This document shows positions 21,949 to 29,868 of a stretch of DNA of 64,000 bases, one piece after another. Location: the NCBI GenBank assembly GCA_020632755.1, contig JACKEY010000017.1:52403-116402 (forward strand). Reading direction: 5' to 3'. This DNA is from Alphaproteobacteria bacterium. GTDB lineage: Bacteria; Myxococcota_A; UBA796; UBA2385. How positions within the stretch are numbered: position 1 is the first letter of the stretch; each line of letters begins with the position of its first letter. A program made the translations under genes and the position numbers. The notes beneath the pieces were generated by a model. The model worked only from the letters and a program-made list of their open reading frames with translations, did no database searches and had not been told where the DNA came from.

Positions 21949-22800
21949 ATGCCGCCGACCCGCCCCGATGTCTTCGCGACCCTCGACCACCGCCAATTCC
22001 TGGCGGACTGGTTCGACTGGCGCAAGCACGAGAACCCCCGGTTCAGCCACCGGCTGTTCGCTCGCCTGGCGGGGCAGCGCTCGCCGAGCCTGCTGTCCGA
22101 GGTCATCAAGGGGCGCCGGAACCTGACGGCGTCGACGTCCCTGGCCTTCTGCAAGGCCATGGATCTCGACGAAGAGGAAGCCGCCTTCTTCGGGCTGCTG
22201 GTGCAGCTGGACCGTGCCGTCAGCGACGAGGAACGCAACGAGATCTGGGAGCAGCTCTCCGCCACCCGGCGCTTCCAGCAGGCCCGCCGCATCGAGGGCG
22301 AGGCCGTGCGCTACCTGTCGGTCTGGTACCTGCCGGCGATCCGCGAGCTCGCGACCTGCCCCGGCTTCCGGCCCGATCCGGTCTGGATCGCCGCGACCCT
22401 GGTGCCCCGCATCACCACCGATCAGGCCGAAGACGCGCTGGCGACGCTGCAGGCGCTCGGCATGCTGCAGATCGACACCGACGGCGGGGTCACGGTGCGG
22501 GACACGACGATCGTCACCCCGCACGAGGTCGCCGGCCTGGCCGTGCACAACTACCACCGGGGCATGCTGGGCAGGGCCATCGAGTCCATCGCCGTGTTCC
22601 GGCCGGCCGAGCGGCACCTGGGCGCGGTGACCGTGGCGATTCCTGGGGACCTGCTGCCCCGCCTGAAGACCGAGCTCTCGGCCTTCCAGGAGCGGATCCT
22701 CGACCTGTGCGACAGTGCGTCCCCCGACAGGGATCGCGTGGTCCAGATAAACCTGCAATTGTTCCCCTTGTCGGCCCTCATCGAACCGGAGCCCACGTGA
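21949..22800 (+). CDS. TIGR02147-family regulator-like protein
   Basis: A 283-residue cytosolic protein of the TIGR02147 family (first noted as paralogs in Fibrobacter; also expanded in myxobacteria). The N-terminal signature is visible: YR/FLADWFDWRKHENPRFSHRLFARLAG, then SLLSEVIKGRRNLT, which looks like a helix-turn-helix, followed by the LxxxEAxFFxxLV segment. The C-terminal half is the DUF4423-like domain. These proteins are thought to regulate an adjacent exported-protein gene. Here the stop overlaps the GTG of a lipoprotein gene by 4 bases (GTGA), strongly linking the two. The ATG at 21949 matches the family's usual start; an upstream extension is dismissed. Confidence 0.85.
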   Translation: MPPTRPDVFATLDHRQFLADWFDWRKHENPRFSHRLFARLAGQRSPSLLSEVIKGRRNLTASTSLAFCKAMDLDEEEAAFFGLLVQLDRAVSDEERNEIWEQLSATRRFQQARRIEGEAVRYLSVWYLPAIRELATCPGFRPDPVWIAATLVPRITTDQAEDALATLQALGMLQIDTDGGVTVRDTTIVTPHEVAGLAVHNYHRGMLGRAIESIAVFRPAERHLGAVTVAIPGDLLPRLKTELSAFQERILDLCDSASPDRDRVVQINLQLFPLSALIEPEPT

Positions 22801-23480
22801 GCCTCCTGCTTCCCTTCCTGCTCGCTTGCGCCTCTGGCACCGTCGGAGAGGGCACCAGTGTCGGCAATCCCGGCGAAGCCGCCGCGCGGATGGCGCCGAC
22901 CGATGCGGTCGCCCTCGACCGGGCGGAGCTCGTGGTGGCCGGAATCGACTGGCTGTCCTGCGACGGCACCACGGTCCAGGGCGAGCCCGTGGGTCACCTC
23001 GATCTGCTCGCCGACAGCGACTTCGTGGTGCCCGGGGGCTGCTGGTCCGGCGTGGCCCTCCGGACCGGAGGCCCGCTGGCTCTCGCGGGCACGGCGGCCG
23101 ACGGGGGCGCGGTCGAGCTGCTCGTGGATGTCGAGACCATCGAGCTGTTCTCGGTCCAGCAGTTCGACGTGACCGACGCCCGCTTCGTCCTCGAGCTGGC
23201 CCGCGGTGGCTGGTCCCTCGACGATCCCGACGCCCTGTCCGACGCGCTGGCCGGGCGCTCCGCCCTGGTCGAGGACGTCGACGGCGACGGCTGGCTCGAC
23301 GACGCCGAGCGGGCCGCGGGGCTCGTGATGGCCGGGCCCGACCGCGAAGAAGACGCGCACGACGACGACGGCGAGTCGCACGACGAAGACGACGAGAGCG
23401 AGAGCGACGACGACCACCACGACGAGTCCTACGGCTGCGAGGACGAGGGCGAGGACGACGTCGACGACGAGCGGGACTGA
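22797..23480 (+). CDS. lipoprotein with acidic His-rich tail, coupled to TIGR02147 regulator
   Basis: A 227-residue exported lipoprotein. It begins with a GTG overlapping the regulator stop. The short signal MSLLLPFLLAC gives lipid Cys11. The middle is a beta-rich domain of about 150 residues (AELVVAGIDWLSCDG, FVVPGGCWSGVALRTGG) with a calcium-loop-like DVDGDGWLDDAE near residue 165. The last 45 residues are Asp/Glu/His/Ser-rich. No known family is recognised. Its genetic coupling suggests that the TIGR02147 protein controls, or is informed by, this lipoprotein. Confidence 0.75.
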   Translation: MSLLLPFLLACASGTVGEGTSVGNPGEAAARMAPTDAVALDRAELVVAGIDWLSCDGTTVQGEPVGHLDLLADSDFVVPGGCWSGVALRTGGPLALAGTAADGGAVELLVDVETIELFSVQQFDVTDARFVLELARGGWSLDDPDALSDALAGRSALVEDVDGDGWLDDAERAAGLVMAGPDREEDAHDDDGESHDEDDESESDDDHHDESYGCEDEGEDDVDDERD

Positions 23481-23486
23481 CCCCGC

Positions 23487-23744
23487 TCAGTCGGAGTCGA
23501 GCAGGGCGTCCAGGCGCGCGCCGACGGCGTCGGGCACGTCTTCGGCGGGACCGAGCCCGTCGCGCAGCTGGCGGACCAGCCCGGCGTAGCTGCCTCCGAA
23601 GGCGGTGCACCACTCGCAGCCGCGCAGGTGGGCCTCAGCGAGGGCGCGGGTGTCGGCCGGCAGCTCGCCGGACAGGTAGTCCGGGAGCGCGTCGAGCACT
23701 TCGTGGCACCACAGGCCGGCGACCAGGCGGGGAGCGGGGCTCAT
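23487..23744 (-). CDS. zinc-finger anti-sigma factor-like protein
   Basis: An 85-residue protein with the zinc-binding anti-sigma (ZAS) pattern: LWCHEVLDALPDYLSGELP near the N-terminus and HLRGCEWC (H-x3-C-x2-C) at about residues 40-47. Typical ZAS proteins have a following transmembrane helix; none is visible, so this is a soluble single-domain form. Its ATG overlaps the sigma factor stop by 4 bases (ATGA), the normal order for a sigma/anti-sigma pair. A redox role for the Cys/His cluster is possible but inferred. Confidence 0.85.
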   Translation of the reverse strand: MSPAPRLVAGLWCHEVLDALPDYLSGELPADTRALAEAHLRGCEWCTAFGGSYAGLVRQLRDGLGPAEDVPDAVGARLDALLDSD

Positions 23745-24418
23745 GCGGGAGCTCCGGGCGCCTGGAGGGCGGCCATCAGGCGCAGCCGGGCGCGGTGCAG
23801 GCGCGTCTTGACCGCGGCGAGGGGAATGCCCAGGGCGGCGGCCGCTTCGGGGCCCGTCAGGCCTTCGAGGTCGCGGAGCACGATGACCTCCTGGTCGTGG
23901 GAGGAGAGGGTGGCGAGGGCGGCCTGCAGGCGCCGGCGGTCTTCGGCCGCGGCCACGACCCGCTCGGGGTCACCGCCCCAGCCGGCCGAGGCGCCCAGCG
24001 CGGCGAGGGGCTGCGCGTCGTCGAGGGGCTCGGCCGCGAGGGGCTCGCCGGCGCGACGCCGCCACGTGCGGGCGGCTTGCCGGCGCGCGATGCCGAACAG
24101 CCAGGCCCGCGCGTCGGCGTCGCCCTGGAAGCTCCCGGCGGCGCGGTGCACCGCCAGGAAGGTCTCCTGCAGGGCGTCCTCGGCGGACTGCTCGCTGCCG
24201 CAGGTCGCACGCAGCAGGCGCCAGACCGGGCCGCGGTGCCGGGCGACGAAGGCGCGGAAGGCCGCGCGGTCGCCGGCTGCGGCCCGCTCGAGCAGGGCGC
24301 GGTCGGACGGCGAGGGGTCGTCGGGGACATCGATGCGGGGCGGGGCCGTGCTCAGGCGTCCGCGCCCTGGTGCTTCACCGGACACGTCGAGATCCCGAAC
24401 AGCGTGTAGAGCGGGCAC
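23741..24418 (-). CDS. ECF-family RNA polymerase sigma factor
   Basis: Sigma-70-like extracytoplasmic-function factor of up to 225 residues. Region 2 begins at DRALLERAAAGDRAAFRAFV and includes AEDALQETFLAV and ARAWLFGIARR; region 4 is LQAALATLSSHDQEVIVLRDLEGLTGPEAAAALGIPLAAVKTRLHRAR. The start is uncertain: an ATG at 24418 would overlap the upstream DUF2892 gene by 67 bases, and a GTG at 24385 is equally possible; neither alters the sigma domains. Downstream the anti-sigma gene overlaps by 4 bases. Upstream palindromes at 24594-24612 and 24647-24666 may control the three-gene run. Confidence 0.92.
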   Translation of the reverse strand: MPALHAVRDLDVSGEAPGRGRLSTAPPRIDVPDDPSPSDRALLERAAAGDRAAFRAFVARHRGPVWRLLRATCGSEQSAEDALQETFLAVHRAAGSFQGDADARAWLFGIARRQAARTWRRRAGEPLAAEPLDDAQPLAALGASAGWGGDPERVVAAAEDRRRLQAALATLSSHDQEVIVLRDLEGLTGPEAAAALGIPLAAVKTRLHRARLRLMAALQAPGAPA

Positions 24419-24585
24419 GAGCCCAGGAGCCCCGTGGCCAGGGGGACCAGGCCGATGAGCCCGGCCAGGCCCCAGCCGGGGATCGGGCCGACGGCGAGCA
24501 GGGACAGCAGGCCCAGGCCCAGGACGACGCGGACGACGCGATCGACGTTGTGTTCGTTGCGGGGCAGCAGCTTGGAAGCGGACAC
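24352..24585 (-). CDS. DUF2892 (YgaP-like) membrane protein
   Basis: A 77-residue inner-membrane protein of the DUF2892 family: basic N-terminus ending in NVDRVVRVVLGLGLLSLL, two membrane helices (about residues 18-34 and 37-53), then the conserved CPLYTLFGIST-C segment with Cys57 and Cys68. In YgaP-like proteins this module is fused to rhodanese; here it stands alone. Its 3' end overlaps the sigma factor N-terminal region, so it probably leads the DUF2892-sigma-anti-sigma operon. Sulfur or metal handling is a family-based guess. Confidence 0.85.
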   Translation of the reverse strand: MSASKLLPRNEHNVDRVVRVVLGLGLLSLLAVGPIPGWGLAGLIGLVPLATGLLGSCPLYTLFGISTCPVKHQGADA

Positions 24586-24593
24586 GGTGACTC

Positions 24594-24612
24594 CAGGGTG
24601 GGGTTCACCCTG
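24594..24612 (-). promoter_or_regulatory. palindromic operator candidate upstream of DUF2892/ECF operon
   Basis: CAGGGTG-N5-CACCCTG is a perfect inverted repeat with 7-base arms whose near edge is 8 bases from the ATG at 24585, overlapping the ribosome-binding region. It could be an operator, or an mRNA hairpin that hides the start. Confidence 0.45.
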
Positions 24613-24646
24613 CAGGTTCCGGATCGTCCGCCGATGGATTCCGCCG

Positions 24647-24666
24647 GGCGCGAGAATTCTCGCGCC
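24647..24666. terminator. 20-base perfect palindrome after corA
   Basis: GGCGCGAGAATTCTCGCGCC is a perfect 20-base palindrome beginning 4 bases after the corA stop. It may serve as a terminator for corA, or as a dimer-binding operator for the downstream operon starting at 24585. It is notable for its AATT centre in a GC-rich setting. Confidence 0.45.
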
Positions 24667-24670
24667 GGGC

Positions 24671-25759
24671 TCACAGCCACCCCCGCTTGTGGAACCAGGC
24701 GAGCATCACCACCGAGATCAGCGCCATGGTGCCCAGCGCCGTCGGGTAGGCCCAGACCCAGTGCAGCTCCGGCATGTTGTCGAAGTTCATGCCGTAGATG
24801 CCCGCCACGAAGGTGATGGGCATGAAGATCGTCGCGACGACGGTCAGCACGCGCATGGTCTCGTTCATGCGGTGGCTGGCCAGGTTCAGGTGGATGTCGA
24901 GCGCTCCGAGCAGCCGGTCGCGGCTGGCGTCGAGCAGGTCGAGGGCCTGGTCGAGGTGGTCGGTCAGGTCGTTGAAGTAGGGCCGGACCTGGGCGGTGAG
25001 CATGGGGGTCTCGCCGCGCAGCAGCCGGTGCACGCCCTCGCGGGCCGGGATGAGCAGCCGCCGGATGGCGTTGAGCCGGCTCCGCGCCCGGTGCACCCGG
25101 CGGGGAAGGTCGCGCTCGGCCTCCATGCCCAGCGCCTCGTCCTCGAGATCCTCGACCCGGACCTCCCAGTCGCTCAGCACCTCGAAGAGCCCGTCGACGA
25201 TGGCGTCCAGCAGCGCGTGCAGCAGGTAGTCGGGGCCCAGCTGGCGGATGCGGCCGCGCCCGCTGCGGATGCGCTCGCGCACGCCGTCCCACAGGTCGCC
25301 GGGCCGTTCCTGGAAGGTGACCACCCAGCGGGGCCCGAGCACCATCGCCACCGACTCGATGTCCAGGTCGCGCTCGCCCTCGCCCGGCAGCACCCGCAGC
25401 ATGCGCACGCAGACCAGCACGTGGTCGTCGTAGATGTCGACCTTGGGGCGGGTCGTCGGGTTGAGCACGTCCTCCATCGCCAGCGGGTGGATGCCCAGCA
25501 CCTCGCAGATCTGCTGGATCACCTCGGCCTGGTGCACCCCGGCCACGTCGATCCACGTGATGTCGGGGTCCTTCACGAGCGGGGCCAGCGCCCCGGGGGC
25601 CACCTGCGGCGCCTCGCGCACGCCGTCGGCGCCGTAGTGCAGCACGGAGATGGTGACCTGTCCGTCGCGCGGCGCCCCCGTGTAGATGGGAGCGCCGGGC
25701 ATCAGGCCCCGGCGGGCCGACTTGTCCGCGGCGGGGCGCCGCTTGGAGGGAGAGGCCAT
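24671..25759 (-). CDS. corA: CorA-type magnesium/cobalt transporter
   Basis: A 362-residue membrane transporter that lets Mg2+ (and Co2+ or Ni2+) into the cell as a pentamer. The large cytosolic alpha/beta funnel is followed by a long stalk helix and two C-terminal transmembrane helices. The diagnostic YGMNF loop lies between them (FVAGIYGMNFDNMPE, about residue 318), and the C-terminus is basic (FHKRGWL). Length is normal. It stands in its own unit, 46 bases downstream of the acyl-CoA synthetase stop. The palindrome at 24647-24666 follows directly. Confidence 0.94.
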   Translation of the reverse strand: MASPSKRRPAADKSARRGLMPGAPIYTGAPRDGQVTISVLHYGADGVREAPQVAPGALAPLVKDPDITWIDVAGVHQAEVIQQICEVLGIHPLAMEDVLNPTTRPKVDIYDDHVLVCVRMLRVLPGEGERDLDIESVAMVLGPRWVVTFQERPGDLWDGVRERIRSGRGRIRQLGPDYLLHALLDAIVDGLFEVLSDWEVRVEDLEDEALGMEAERDLPRRVHRARSRLNAIRRLLIPAREGVHRLLRGETPMLTAQVRPYFNDLTDHLDQALDLLDASRDRLLGALDIHLNLASHRMNETMRVLTVVATIFMPITFVAGIYGMNFDNMPELHWVWAYPTALGTMALISVVMLAWFHKRGWL

Positions 25760-25805
25760 GGCGGGAGTGTAGCGGGCAGGACGGAGGCGGGGAGGGGCGT
25801 CGCGG

Positions 25806-27653
25806 TCAGCGCGTGTACAGCCCGGCGACCAGCCCGGCGTGCCGCTCCTGGACGACGCGGCGCTTGAGCTTGAGGGTCGGGGTCAGCTCGCCGGCTTCGA
25901 CGGTGAGCTCGCCGGGCAGCAGGGCCCAGCGCTTGATGGTCGAGAAGGGCGGCAGTGGCGCGTTGGCGCGGTCGACCTGGGCCTGGACGGCGGCTTGGAC
26001 CTCGGGGCGGTCGCGCCACTCCTGGGGCCCGCCGGGCCAGCCGGCGGCCGTGGCGCGTGCCGCCAGCGCTTCCGGGTCCAGGGCCAGCAGGGCGACCAGG
26101 TAGGGGCGCTCGTCGCCGACGACGCAGGCCTGGCCGACGATGCCGCCTTCGAGCGCCTTCTCCAGCGGGGCGGGCGCGATGTTCTTGCCGCCGGCGGTCA
26201 CGATGATCGCCTTCTTGCGGCCGGTGATGAACAGGTAGCCGTCGCCGTCGATGCGCCCCAGGTCACCGGTGCGGAACCAGGGCCGGCCGCCGTCCTCGGC
26301 CAGCAGGAGCGCATCCGACGTCGCGTCCAGGTCGTGCAGGTAGCCCTGGAACAGGCCGGGGCCGCGAACCAGCACCTCGCCGTCGGCGGCGATGGCCAGC
26401 TCGACGCCGGGCATCGGCCGGCCGACGCTGCCGATGCGGAAGTCCTGGGCCGTGTTCAGCGTCGCGGGCGCGCAGGTCTCGGTCAGGCCCCAGCCCTCGC
26501 GGACCCCCATGCCGAGCGCCTCGAACCACTCGGCGACGTCCACCGACAGGGCGGCGCCGCCGCTGCACAGCAGGGTGACCTCGCCACCGAGCGCCTCCTT
26601 GACCTTGCCGTGGACCAGTCGCTCGGCCAGCCGGTACTGGGCGTCCAGGCGGCGCGGCACCCTCCTCCCCTCCCGCAGGCGCAGGTTTCGGGCGTGCCCG
26701 ACGGCGATGGCCCACCGCAGGATGGTGGCGCTGACCGGGCCCCGCTCGGCGGCCTTGGCTTCGGCCGTGGCCTTGATCTTCTCGAGCATGCGCGGGACGG
26801 TGACCAGCAGCTGGGGGCGGCAGTCACGCAGCACGTCGGGCAGGGCGGCGATGTCGGGGGCGAACCAGCCCTCGATGTCCTCGGCCAGGCCCCGGTAGAC
26901 GGTGAACCGCTGCAGGCTGTGGGCCAGGGGCAGGAAGACGATGCTGCGGCTGCCGGGCTCGACCGGGAAGCAGGCCGCGGTGGACGCGATGTTCTCCAGG
27001 AACTGGCCGTGGGTGAGCACGACGCCCTTGGGCTCGCCGGTGGTGCCGCTCGTGTAGACGATGGCGGCCACGTCGTCGCGCCCGACGGCGGCGACCTGGG
27101 TGCGCAGCATGGCCAGATCGGGCTTGCCGGGGGCGAGGGTGGCCACCCGGGCGCGCTCGGGATCGGCCGGCTCGGCCATGGCGAAGACGTGCCGCAGGTC
27201 GTCCAGGTCGTCGAGGTGGGGGCGGACCTTGTCGTACTGGGCCTCGTCTTCGACGAACAGCAGCTCGGCGCGGCTGTGGGCCAGCTGCCAGGCGACGTCC
27301 GGGCCGGTGAGCGTCGGGTAGATGCCGACCGTGATGCCGCCCAGGCACAGGACCGCCAGGTCGAGGGCCACCCAGGCGTGGCTGGTCTCGGCCAGGATGG
27401 CGACGGGGGTGCCGCGGGTGACGCCGAGCGCCCGGAGCTTCGCGGCGATGCCGGCCACGTTGTCCAGCGCCTGCCGCACGGTCAGGCCGTGCCAGGCGCC
27501 GCGGGTGCCGGCCGGTCCGGGGGCGCGGCTGCCGGGCAGCTCGGGGAAGGGCAGGCCGTCAGGCACGTAGAAGGCGACCCGCTCGGGGGCGTGCTGGGCG
27601 CCGGCGAGCATCAGGGCGCCCAGGCTGTCGACCGTGGAGACGTCGATGCTCAC
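25806..27653 (-). CDS. long-chain acyl-CoA synthetase (AMP-forming)
   Basis: A 615-residue adenylate-forming enzyme that activates fatty acids to acyl-AMP and then acyl-CoA. P-loop YTSGTTGEPKGVVLTH (about residue 190), A5 motif GWGLTETCAPAT, A7 TGDLGRIDGDGYLFITGRKK and A8 GGKNIAP are all present, in the order of the FACS group. The start is a GTG at 27653 overlapping the upstream hydrolase stop by 4 bases (GTGA), so the two are translationally coupled. The partner hydrolase lipoprotein may release fatty acids that this enzyme activates; that is inference from context. A much longer open frame upstream is an artefact of GC bias. Confidence 0.92.
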   Translation of the reverse strand: MSIDVSTVDSLGALMLAGAQHAPERVAFYVPDGLPFPELPGSRAPGPAGTRGAWHGLTVRQALDNVAGIAAKLRALGVTRGTPVAILAETSHAWVALDLAVLCLGGITVGIYPTLTGPDVAWQLAHSRAELLFVEDEAQYDKVRPHLDDLDDLRHVFAMAEPADPERARVATLAPGKPDLAMLRTQVAAVGRDDVAAIVYTSGTTGEPKGVVLTHGQFLENIASTAACFPVEPGSRSIVFLPLAHSLQRFTVYRGLAEDIEGWFAPDIAALPDVLRDCRPQLLVTVPRMLEKIKATAEAKAAERGPVSATILRWAIAVGHARNLRLREGRRVPRRLDAQYRLAERLVHGKVKEALGGEVTLLCSGGAALSVDVAEWFEALGMGVREGWGLTETCAPATLNTAQDFRIGSVGRPMPGVELAIAADGEVLVRGPGLFQGYLHDLDATSDALLLAEDGGRPWFRTGDLGRIDGDGYLFITGRKKAIIVTAGGKNIAPAPLEKALEGGIVGQACVVGDERPYLVALLALDPEALAARATAAGWPGGPQEWRDRPEVQAAVQAQVDRANAPLPPFSTIKRWALLPGELTVEAGELTPTLKLKRRVVQERHAGLVAGLYTR

Positions 27654-28645
27654 GGGGTCTCCTGCGCGCGCTGGTCGCGGGTCGGGCCCTCTTCGCGGGT
27701 CAGGAACGCCAGCACGGCGTCGTTGAACTGCCGCGGCCGCTGGAAGTTCGGGCCGTGGGCGGCGTCTTCGATGACGACCAGCTCGGCGTCCATCGCCGCG
27801 GCCAGCTGCTGGCCCTCGGTCAGCGGGAAGACCGGGTCGCTGTCGCCCCAGACCAGCAGCAGGTCGTCCGGGACCTGCCAGCGGTCGGGCGGAAAGGCGT
27901 CCTGCAGGCCGATGAGCTCGGTCAGCAGGGCCCGACGGGCGTCCAGGTCGCCGCGGAACCAGGCGCGGCGGATGTCCTCGAGCAGGCCGCGGGGGATCCT
28001 CGGGCCGCCGGGGCGCACGATGGCCAGCAGGCGGCCCACGCCCTCGGCGTCGGTGGGCACGAAGAAGTCGGCCGGGTCGCCCACGCCGAGCCGCTCCAGC
28101 ATCGCGTCGCGGTCGGCTTCGTCGAAGACCGGGCCCGGGCTGTCGACGACGATGACCTTGCCGGTGCGGTCGGGGTGGTGCTGGTGCAGCAGCAGGGTCA
28201 CGAAGCCGCCGTAGGAGATGCCCATCACGTCGGCCCGCTCGATGCCTTCGTGGTCGAGCAGGTCGATCATGGTCTCGACCTGGACGTCCAGCCCGGGCTC
28301 GACCCCGAGCGCCGAGCTGTCGCCGAACCACACGAGATCCGGCACGATCAGGGTGCGGTGCCGCGACAGGTCGTGCAGCTGCTTGTTCCAGGTCCACAGC
28401 CCGTTGCCGCCGAAGCCGTGCAGCAGCAGCAGCGGCGGGCCCTCGCCGCCGATCCAGTACGACACCTGGCGACCGCCGAAGACCGCGCGCCGGTGCTCCA
28501 GGCCCTGGGACTGTACGCGGTGCTCGACCACGCGGGTGGCCGTGCGGGACAGGCTGCAGGCGCTCCCCAGGGGGAGGAGGAGCAGGGGGAGGAGGAGCCG
28601 GGGGAGGAGCCCGGGGAGAACGCGCTGGGCGAGGAGGCGACGCAT
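27650..28645 (-). CDS. alpha/beta-hydrolase fold lipoprotein
   Basis: A 331-residue exported hydrolase. The signal peptide has several Arg then Leu-rich core, and a lipobox GSAC with Cys30. LLLHGFGGNG forms the oxyanion hole, GISYGG carries the nucleophile Ser, VWGDSDPVFP the acid and AHGPNFQRP the His, so the triad is complete. Similar enzymes cleave esters or lipids. The ATG at 28645 has the signal peptide directly behind it, and its stop overlaps the acyl-CoA synthetase GTG. It is divergent from the M14 carboxypeptidase with 58 bases between. Confidence 0.88.
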   Translation of the reverse strand: MRRLLAQRVLPGLLPRLLLPLLLLPLGSACSLSRTATRVVEHRVQSQGLEHRRAVFGGRQVSYWIGGEGPPLLLLHGFGGNGLWTWNKQLHDLSRHRTLIVPDLVWFGDSSALGVEPGLDVQVETMIDLLDHEGIERADVMGISYGGFVTLLLHQHHPDRTGKVIVVDSPGPVFDEADRDAMLERLGVGDPADFFVPTDAEGVGRLLAIVRPGGPRIPRGLLEDIRRAWFRGDLDARRALLTELIGLQDAFPPDRWQVPDDLLLVWGDSDPVFPLTEGQQLAAAMDAELVVIEDAAHGPNFQRPRQFNDAVLAFLTREEGPTRDQRAQETP

Positions 28646-28703
28646 GCCGCAGAGGTAGCCCGTCGTGGCGCGCGATAGGACGCCTGCCTGCAGGGAGGGA
28701 CCC

Positions 28704-29846
28704 GTGGCCATCGAGATCTCCACCGCCTTCGACAGCGGCAATGCCGATCTGCTCGCGCCCATCGAGACCGCTGGGGTCGACGCCCGCACGGTGGTGCGGC
28801 TCGCGATCACCCCCGATCACCGGAGCGAGCACTACCAGTGGTTCCACTTCCGGGTGTCGGGCGCGCGTGGCCTGCCCCTGGCGCTGCAGCTCGAGAACGC
28901 GTCCAAGGCCAGCTACCCGAAGGCCTGGCCCGGCACCCAGGCGGTGCGCAGCGTCGACCGCGAGACCTGGGTGCGGGTGCCCACCGACTACGTCGACGGC
29001 CACCTGGTCATCCACGACACGCCGCCGGCCGACCTGTGCTGGTACGCCTACTTCGCGCCCTACTCGCAGGATCGCCACCAGGACCTGCTCGGCGAGTGCC
29101 TGGCGACCGGCCGGGCGCGGGCCGCCGTGCTCGGGCGCACCCTGGACGGTCGCGACCTGGACCGGCTCATCATCGGCAGCCCCGGCCCCGGCACGCCCGT
29201 GTTCTGGGTCATCGGCCGCCAGCACCCGGGCGAGTCCATGGCCAGCTTCTGGATGGAGGGTTTCCTGGAGCGGCTGCTCGACGCCGACGACGCCCAGGCC
29301 CGGCGCCTGCGCGAGCGTGCGGTGATCCACGTCGTGCCGATGATGAACCCCGACGGCGCCATCCGCGGGCACCTGCGCACCAACGCCGCCGGCGCGAACC
29401 TGAACCGCGAGTGGCACGCCCCCACCATGGAGCGCAGCCCTGAGGTCGCGCTGGTCCGCGACGAGATGGACCGCACCGGCGTGCAGCTGTGCCTGGATGT
29501 GCACGGCGACGAAGCGCTGCCCTACGTCTTCCTGGCCGGCGCCGAGGGCATCCCCGGCTGGACGGCCGCGCGGGCTGCGGCCCAGCAGCGGTTCTGCGAC
29601 GCCTACGAGCGCGCCTGTCCCGACGTGCAGCAGGTGCACGGCTACCCGGTCGACAAGCCGGGAGAAGGCAACCTGAGCATGTGCACCAACCAGGTGGCCC
29701 ACCGCTTCGGGGCCGTGTCGCTCACCCTCGAGATGCCGTTCAAGGACAACGCCGACGCGCCCGAGCCGATCGAAGGCTGGAGCCCGCGGCGCTGCACCCT
29801 GCTGGGTGCGGCGGCGGTGGACGCGCTGGTGGCGATGCTTCCCTGA
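28704..29846 (+). CDS. M14-family zinc carboxypeptidase, cytosolic carboxypeptidase-like
   Basis: A 380-residue metallopeptidase resembling the M14B/D cytosolic carboxypeptidases (AGBL/CCP-like). An N-terminal beta-sandwich (FDSGNADLL, HYQWFHFRVSG) precedes the peptidase domain, whose zinc ligands are H174 and E177 in RQHPGES, and a later His in DVHGDEALP. The catalytic Glu is in LEMPFKDN, and NLNREW gives the substrate-binding Asn-Arg. No signal peptide, so it acts in the cytosol. The GTG at 28704 is chosen because gggaggga lies 4-11 bases before it. In eukaryotes the family trims polyglutamate tails; the bacterial substrate is unknown. Confidence 0.9.
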   Translation: MAIEISTAFDSGNADLLAPIETAGVDARTVVRLAITPDHRSEHYQWFHFRVSGARGLPLALQLENASKASYPKAWPGTQAVRSVDRETWVRVPTDYVDGHLVIHDTPPADLCWYAYFAPYSQDRHQDLLGECLATGRARAAVLGRTLDGRDLDRLIIGSPGPGTPVFWVIGRQHPGESMASFWMEGFLERLLDADDAQARRLRERAVIHVVPMMNPDGAIRGHLRTNAAGANLNREWHAPTMERSPEVALVRDEMDRTGVQLCLDVHGDEALPYVFLAGAEGIPGWTAARAAAQQRFCDAYERACPDVQQVHGYPVDKPGEGNLSMCTNQVAHRFGAVSLTLEMPFKDNADAPEPIEGWSPRRCTLLGAAAVDALVAMLP

Positions 29847-29868
29847 GCCGGGGCGGCGGTCCGGGGCG

